Assembly: GCA_965243335.1 (NCBI GenBank)
Contig: OZ251545.1
Span: forward strand, 5,022,001 to 5,086,000
DNA: 64,000 nucleotides
Direction: 5' to 3'
Source: JAJDXW01 sp965243335
GTDB taxonomy: Bacteria; Pseudomonadota; Gammaproteobacteria; HK1
Positions 61,067-64,000 of this stretch are shown here, piece after piece (positions within the stretch are counted from its first letter, which is position 1; every line of letters begins with the position of its first letter). The notes beneath the pieces were generated by a model, which was not told where the DNA came from, searched no databases, and saw only the letters and a list, made by a program, of their open reading frames with translations. The position numbers and the translations under genes were made by a program.

Positions 61067-61417
61067 TCAGCTCCCTGCGGGCGGCGGGCGGCGGTCGAGG
61101 GCCCCCATCACCGCGCCGTGGAACCCGTAGACGGTGCGAGTACCGGCATAGGCCACGAGCACGACCTCGCGCTCCTGCCCGGGCTCGAAGCGGACGGCCG
61201 TGCCAGCGGGCGCGTCGAGCCGGAAGCCGCGCGCGGCGGCGCGGTCGAAGCGCAGCGCCTCGTTGGTCTCGCTGAAGTGGTAGTGGGAGCCCACCTGCAC
61301 CGGGCGGTCGCCGGTGTTCGCGACCTTCAGGGTCACGCGCTCGCGGCCCGCGTTGAGCTCGATCTCGCCGGGCTCGACGAGCACCTCGCCCGGGATCAGC
61401 CTGCCGGTCTGCGGCAT
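61067..61417 (-). CDS. ureB: Urease beta subunit
   Basis: A 116-residue UreB: MPQTGRLIPGEVLVEPGEIE at the N-terminus, LKVANTGDRPVQVGSHYHFS in the core, RLDAPAGTAVRFEPGQEREV near the end. The ATG at 61417 follows a GGGAGAC box; a longer frame to 61480 has no box. The separate small UreA and UreB are typical of bacterial ureases. Confidence 0.95.
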   Translation of the reverse strand: MPQTGRLIPGEVLVEPGEIELNAGRERVTLKVANTGDRPVQVGSHYHFSETNEALRFDRAAARGFRLDAPAGTAVRFEPGQEREVVLVAYAGTRTVYGFHGAVMGALDRRPPPAGS

Positions 61418-61563
61418 GTCGTCTCCCTTCCCGGTCGCGCGGCCGGTTCGCGCCGGCCCGTCGTCATCGTGGTGGATCATTCATCCGGCTCGGGTTCCGC
61501 CCGGATGGAGGCGCGGATTCAAGCGCCGGGGCGGGCGCGGGCCGGCGGTTCAGTGCTCGGGCC

Positions 61564-61866
61564 TCACACGATGGGGTCGTGGACGGTCACGAGCTTCGTC
61601 CCGTCGGGGAAGGTGGCCTCGACCTGCACCTCGGGGATCATCTCCGGCACCCCGTCCATGACGTCCTCGCGGGCGAGCAGGGTCGCGCCGTAGCTCATGA
61701 GCTCGGCGACACCGCGGCCCTCGCGGGCGCCTTCCATGATCGCGGCGCTGATGTAGGCGACCGCCTCGGGGTAGTTGAGCCGGAGCCCGCGGGCCTTGCG
61801 CCGCTCGGCGAGCAGCGAGGCGGTGAACACCAGCAGCTTGTCCTTTTCCCGGGGGGAGAGGTCCAT
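61564..61866 (-). CDS. ureA: Urease gamma subunit
   Basis: A 100-residue UreA, the standard length: MDLSPREKDKLLVFTASLLA, RRKARGLRLNYPEAVAYISA, LMSYGATLLAREDVMDGVPE and VEATFPDGTKLVTVHDPI. It is followed after about 146 bases by ureB. Upstream, between it and ureD, lies copy D of the REP-like element. Confidence 0.96.
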   Translation of the reverse strand: MDLSPREKDKLLVFTASLLAERRKARGLRLNYPEAVAYISAAIMEGAREGRGVAELMSYGATLLAREDVMDGVPEMIPEVQVEATFPDGTKLVTVHDPIV

Positions 61867-61936
61867 CAGGAATCCTCGGCGCGTCCTCCGACGTCCGACG
61901 CCGTTTTACACCGGCCGGGGCCGCGATGCGAGCGTG

Positions 61937-61989
61937 GCAACCGCTCACGCGGTTGCTTGGCGATTCTGCTGTGCAGAATCGCGGACGCC
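61937..61989 (+). repeat. REP-like two-hairpin element, copy D (diverged)
   Basis: The same 53-bp layout as copies A and B, but with paired changes: GCAACCGC-tcac-GCGGTTGC and GATTCTGC-tgt-GCAGAATC. Each stem carries a base-pair swap that keeps pairing. It lies in the ureD-ureA gap, so it would be transcribed within the urease message. Confidence 0.85.
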
Positions 61990-62028
61990 ACCACCAACGC
62001 CGTGACGCGGGCGGCCGCGCCATCCATC

Positions 62029-62952
62029 TCATACCGCCCAGATCCTGGGCGCGATCGCCTCGCGGGCGAGGAACCGCGGCCGGAGGGCGCGCCAGAGCTC
62101 GACGAGCAGGCCCCACGCTTCTTCCATGTCGTCCGAGAGGACCCGGCAGGCCAGCACGCCGTCCACCAGGGTCGCCGCCGCCCGAGCCGTACCCGCCTCG
62201 AAACGTTCCGGCCCCGCGTGGGCCGCGCCCATGCCCGCGCCTGCCTCGAAGCGCCCCAGCACCCGGCGGGCGGCGGACAGGAGATGGTCCCCGGCGGGGT
62301 GAAGCAGCAGGCTCGCCAGCGCCGGGCGGCGGGCAAGGCCCCAAGCGGCGCGCATCAGGGGCGAGGCCGCGTCGAAGGCGTTCCGCTCCAGCATCAGGGG
62401 CTCGCCGTCCTTCCACAGCTCGAAGTCCTGGCGGAGGGCCCCCCGGTCGAAGCGCTCGCCGGCGGCGGGCCGCCCGAGGCATACCGCCTCCCAGCCGAGA
62501 AAGCGGGCGGAGCCCCGCAGATGGACCCGGGTGCTCGCATGGGCGCGGGCGCCGGAGAAGGCCAGGGTGCGCTGCGGGAGCCATTCCAGGGCGGCGCCGG
62601 GCGCGACGTGGAGCTCCTGCTCGATCCGGGACCGGCCGCCCGCGCTCCGGTAGACCTTGGTGGCCGCCGGAGTGGTCAGCAGCGCGTGCGCCCGCTCGTG
62701 GAGGCGGGCCGTCACCCGGAGCCGGTCGCCGCCGACCACCCCGCCCGGAGGATGCAGCAGGTAGACGTGGCAGACCGGTCCTTCCGGATAGAAGGGCGAC
62801 TGCACCATCAGGGGGCCTTCGTGCGCCCGGCTCGCCAGCACCGTCCGCCCGCCGCGGTCCTCGAACCCGAGATCGAGCCGCCCCCGCCAGCCGCCTTCCC
62901 CCTCGGCGGGCGCGCGGGCGGGCGATGCGGGCGGCGGGAAGGCTTCGGGCAT
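62029..62952 (-). CDS. ureD: Urease accessory protein UreD
   Basis: A 307-residue UreD, the scaffold that binds urease apoprotein and UreF-UreG. Marks: GRLDLGFEDRGGRTVLASRA, GPLMVQSPFYPEGPVCHVYL, LHPPGGVVGGDRLRVTARLH, ALLTTPAATKVYRSAGGRSR and GAALEWLPQRTLAFSGARAH. It is the first gene of the leftward urease cluster. About 163 bases with a REP-like element separate it from ureA. Confidence 0.93.
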   Translation of the reverse strand: MPEAFPPPASPARAPAEGEGGWRGRLDLGFEDRGGRTVLASRAHEGPLMVQSPFYPEGPVCHVYLLHPPGGVVGGDRLRVTARLHERAHALLTTPAATKVYRSAGGRSRIEQELHVAPGAALEWLPQRTLAFSGARAHASTRVHLRGSARFLGWEAVCLGRPAAGERFDRGALRQDFELWKDGEPLMLERNAFDAASPLMRAAWGLARRPALASLLLHPAGDHLLSAARRVLGRFEAGAGMGAAHAGPERFEAGTARAAATLVDGVLACRVLSDDMEEAWGLLVELWRALRPRFLAREAIAPRIWAV

Positions 62953-63080
62953 GGCGGGCAGCTTCGCACAACCGGCGCGGCGCAGCCCGGATTCGGCGAA
63001 GCGCAGGTCCCCGCGAGGACGAACGTGGGGAGATGCCGATGCGGCAGGTCCGGCGGACTGCCGACGCCGATCGGGGTCGC

Positions 63081-64000
63081 CTACGTTCGCTCGGCGGCGG
63101 GGGCTCGGCCGGCCGGCGGGCGCGGCCGGCGGCGGCGCGGGCGGTCGAGCCGGAGAAGGCGGACGAGGAGCACCACCGATTCGGCGAGGAACGCGCCGAT
63201 GAGGGCGTACATCCCGATGAGGGCCCCGTTCGACGTCCCGGCGAGGACGGCCGTTCCCCCGATCGCCCCCACCATCAGGAGCCGCACCCCGGAGGCGACC
63301 GCGATGGCGCCGGTGCGCTTGGCCGCGATGAGGAGCCCGCGTGCGAGGGAGGCGCAAGCCATCGCGAGCGCGAGCAGGAAGCCGAACCCGAGGGCCGTCC
63401 CCACGTACTCCGCCATGTGGGGGGGCAGCCCCATGACCCCCTCGAGCATCCACGTGCGCACCGGGGCCAGGTGGAAGAGGAGCATCATCCCCGCGAACCC
63501 GCCGCCCACGATGGCCGCGAAGGTCACGATGACCTCGACGTCGCGCCGGAACCGGACGAGGGCCTGCACGGTCTGGATGACGTTGCGAAGCGGGCTCAGG
63601 AGCAGCCGCATCAGGCTGTCGAGCAGGCCGAAGGCGGCGAGGGCGAGCTCCGGGCGCACGAGGCGCCCGAGGAACAGGTTGACGGTGAACGCCACGCCGG
63701 ACTCCGCGGTCTGCATGATCATGATCGGCCAGGAGAACTTCCACAGCTCGCGGTAGCTCGGGGGGCGGCTCCCGGCCGGGAGCCGGCGGAAGAACGGGCG
63801 CGCGAGGACCACCCCGAACACCGTCTCGACGCCGATGCAGGCGACGAGGGCGATCGCGCCGACCTCCGCGCCTTCGAAGAACGCGGTGAGCCCCGCGAGG
63901 ACGACCGCGAGCCCCGCGAGGCGGACGACCGTGCCCAGGGTCACGAAGATCGTCTTCCGCTCCACCATGAACAGGCCGTAGACGAGGGACCGCACGACCG
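63081..64000 (-). CDS. Flippase/MATE-like polytopic membrane protein, 3' part only
   Basis: The gene runs off the right edge; about 306 residues are visible. It holds at least seven hydrophobic helices (VVRLAGLAVVLAGLTAFFEG, AIALVACIGVETVFGVVLAR, VIVTFAAIVGGGFAGMMLLF, TALGFGFLLALAMACASLAR, LLMVGAIGGTAVLAGTSNGA, ALIGMYALIGAFLAESVVLL). The loop REL-W-K-FSWPIMIMQTAES resembles the start of the second half of polysaccharide flippases of the Wzx/MOP superfamily. A highly basic tail ends the protein. It may export an oligosaccharide or lipid-linked unit; no linked glycan genes are visible to confirm this. Confidence 0.65.
   Translation of the reverse strand, partial: VVRSLVYGLFMVERKTIFVTLGTVVRLAGLAVVLAGLTAFFEGAEVGAIALVACIGVETVFGVVLARPFFRRLPAGSRPPSYRELWKFSWPIMIMQTAESGVAFTVNLFLGRLVRPELALAAFGLLDSLMRLLLSPLRNVIQTVQALVRFRRDVEVIVTFAAIVGGGFAGMMLLFHLAPVRTWMLEGVMGLPPHMAEYVGTALGFGFLLALAMACASLARGLLIAAKRTGAIAVASGVRLLMVGAIGGTAVLAGTSNGALIGMYALIGAFLAESVVLLVRLLRLDRPRRRRPRPPAGRAPAAERT

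Overview
The window is about 64 kb of very GC-rich bacterial DNA. Start sites follow Shine-Dalgarno boxes of the GGAGG type. The urease order ureD-ureA-ureB-ureC-ureE-ureF-ureG, an inverse-autotransporter (intimin/invasin-type) outer-membrane barrel, a lipobox lipoprotein and an RND efflux system indicate a Gram-negative bacterium, most likely a high-GC proteobacterium, possibly gammaproteobacterial. No rRNA, tRNA or CRISPR array was seen. Species-level placement is not possible from the sequence alone.

Left part (1-19 kb): a decaying defence and mobile region. It opens with the 5' part of a CD-NTase gene (CBASS-type) running off the left edge. A divergent HTH/ImmA-IrrE metalloprotease gene follows, with a cut-off PIN toxin behind it. 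Next come an orphan VapB antitoxin, a Phd antitoxin with a cut-off PIN toxin, and the DISARM pair drmA (intact) and drmB (broken by small palindromic REP-like elements, a lower-GC insertion and a deletion). After a TauD/TfdA dioxygenase and a luciferase-like oxidoreductase come a duplicated scrap of an RND pump, a fused phd-vapC remnant and an apparently intact antitoxin/zeta-toxin pair. An RND inner-membrane pump gene carries two frame breaks and lies divergent from its intact adaptor.

Middle (19.9-50.2 kb): mostly metabolism. There is an endonuclease Q-UvrD helicase fusion, three luciferase-like flavin/F420 oxidoreductases, a double-length UxaA/GarD-type dehydratase, an RtcB RNA ligase, a Gfo/Idh/MocA oxidoreductase, an MlrC-type M81 peptidase next to a 534-residue unknown, and a type ISP/IIG-like restriction-modification protein. 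RibA, a YdjM-type membrane protein, a DAO-type flavoprotein, a D-2-hydroxyacid dehydrogenase, a C26 glutamine-amidotransferase-like hydrolase, an enoyl-CoA hydratase, a methyltransferase and an Ldh-family oxidoreductase follow. A candidate structured RNA with its own promoter and terminator precedes rtcB, and the two are bracketed by exact inverted copies of a palindromic repeat found six times in the window.

Right part (50.2-64 kb): an AT-rich promoter island drives a HigB/HigA-ImmA module, with a copied piece of the upstream ldh-type gene beyond it. Then come an inverse autotransporter barrel with a low-GC lipoprotein behind it and a small coiled-repeat protein. The complete leftward urease cluster contains a possible extra small gene between ureF and ureG. 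The 3' part of a flippase-like membrane protein runs off the right edge.

Overall, stable housekeeping and catabolic genes are interleaved with many broken defence and toxin-antitoxin modules and at least two families of non-coding palindromic repeats.
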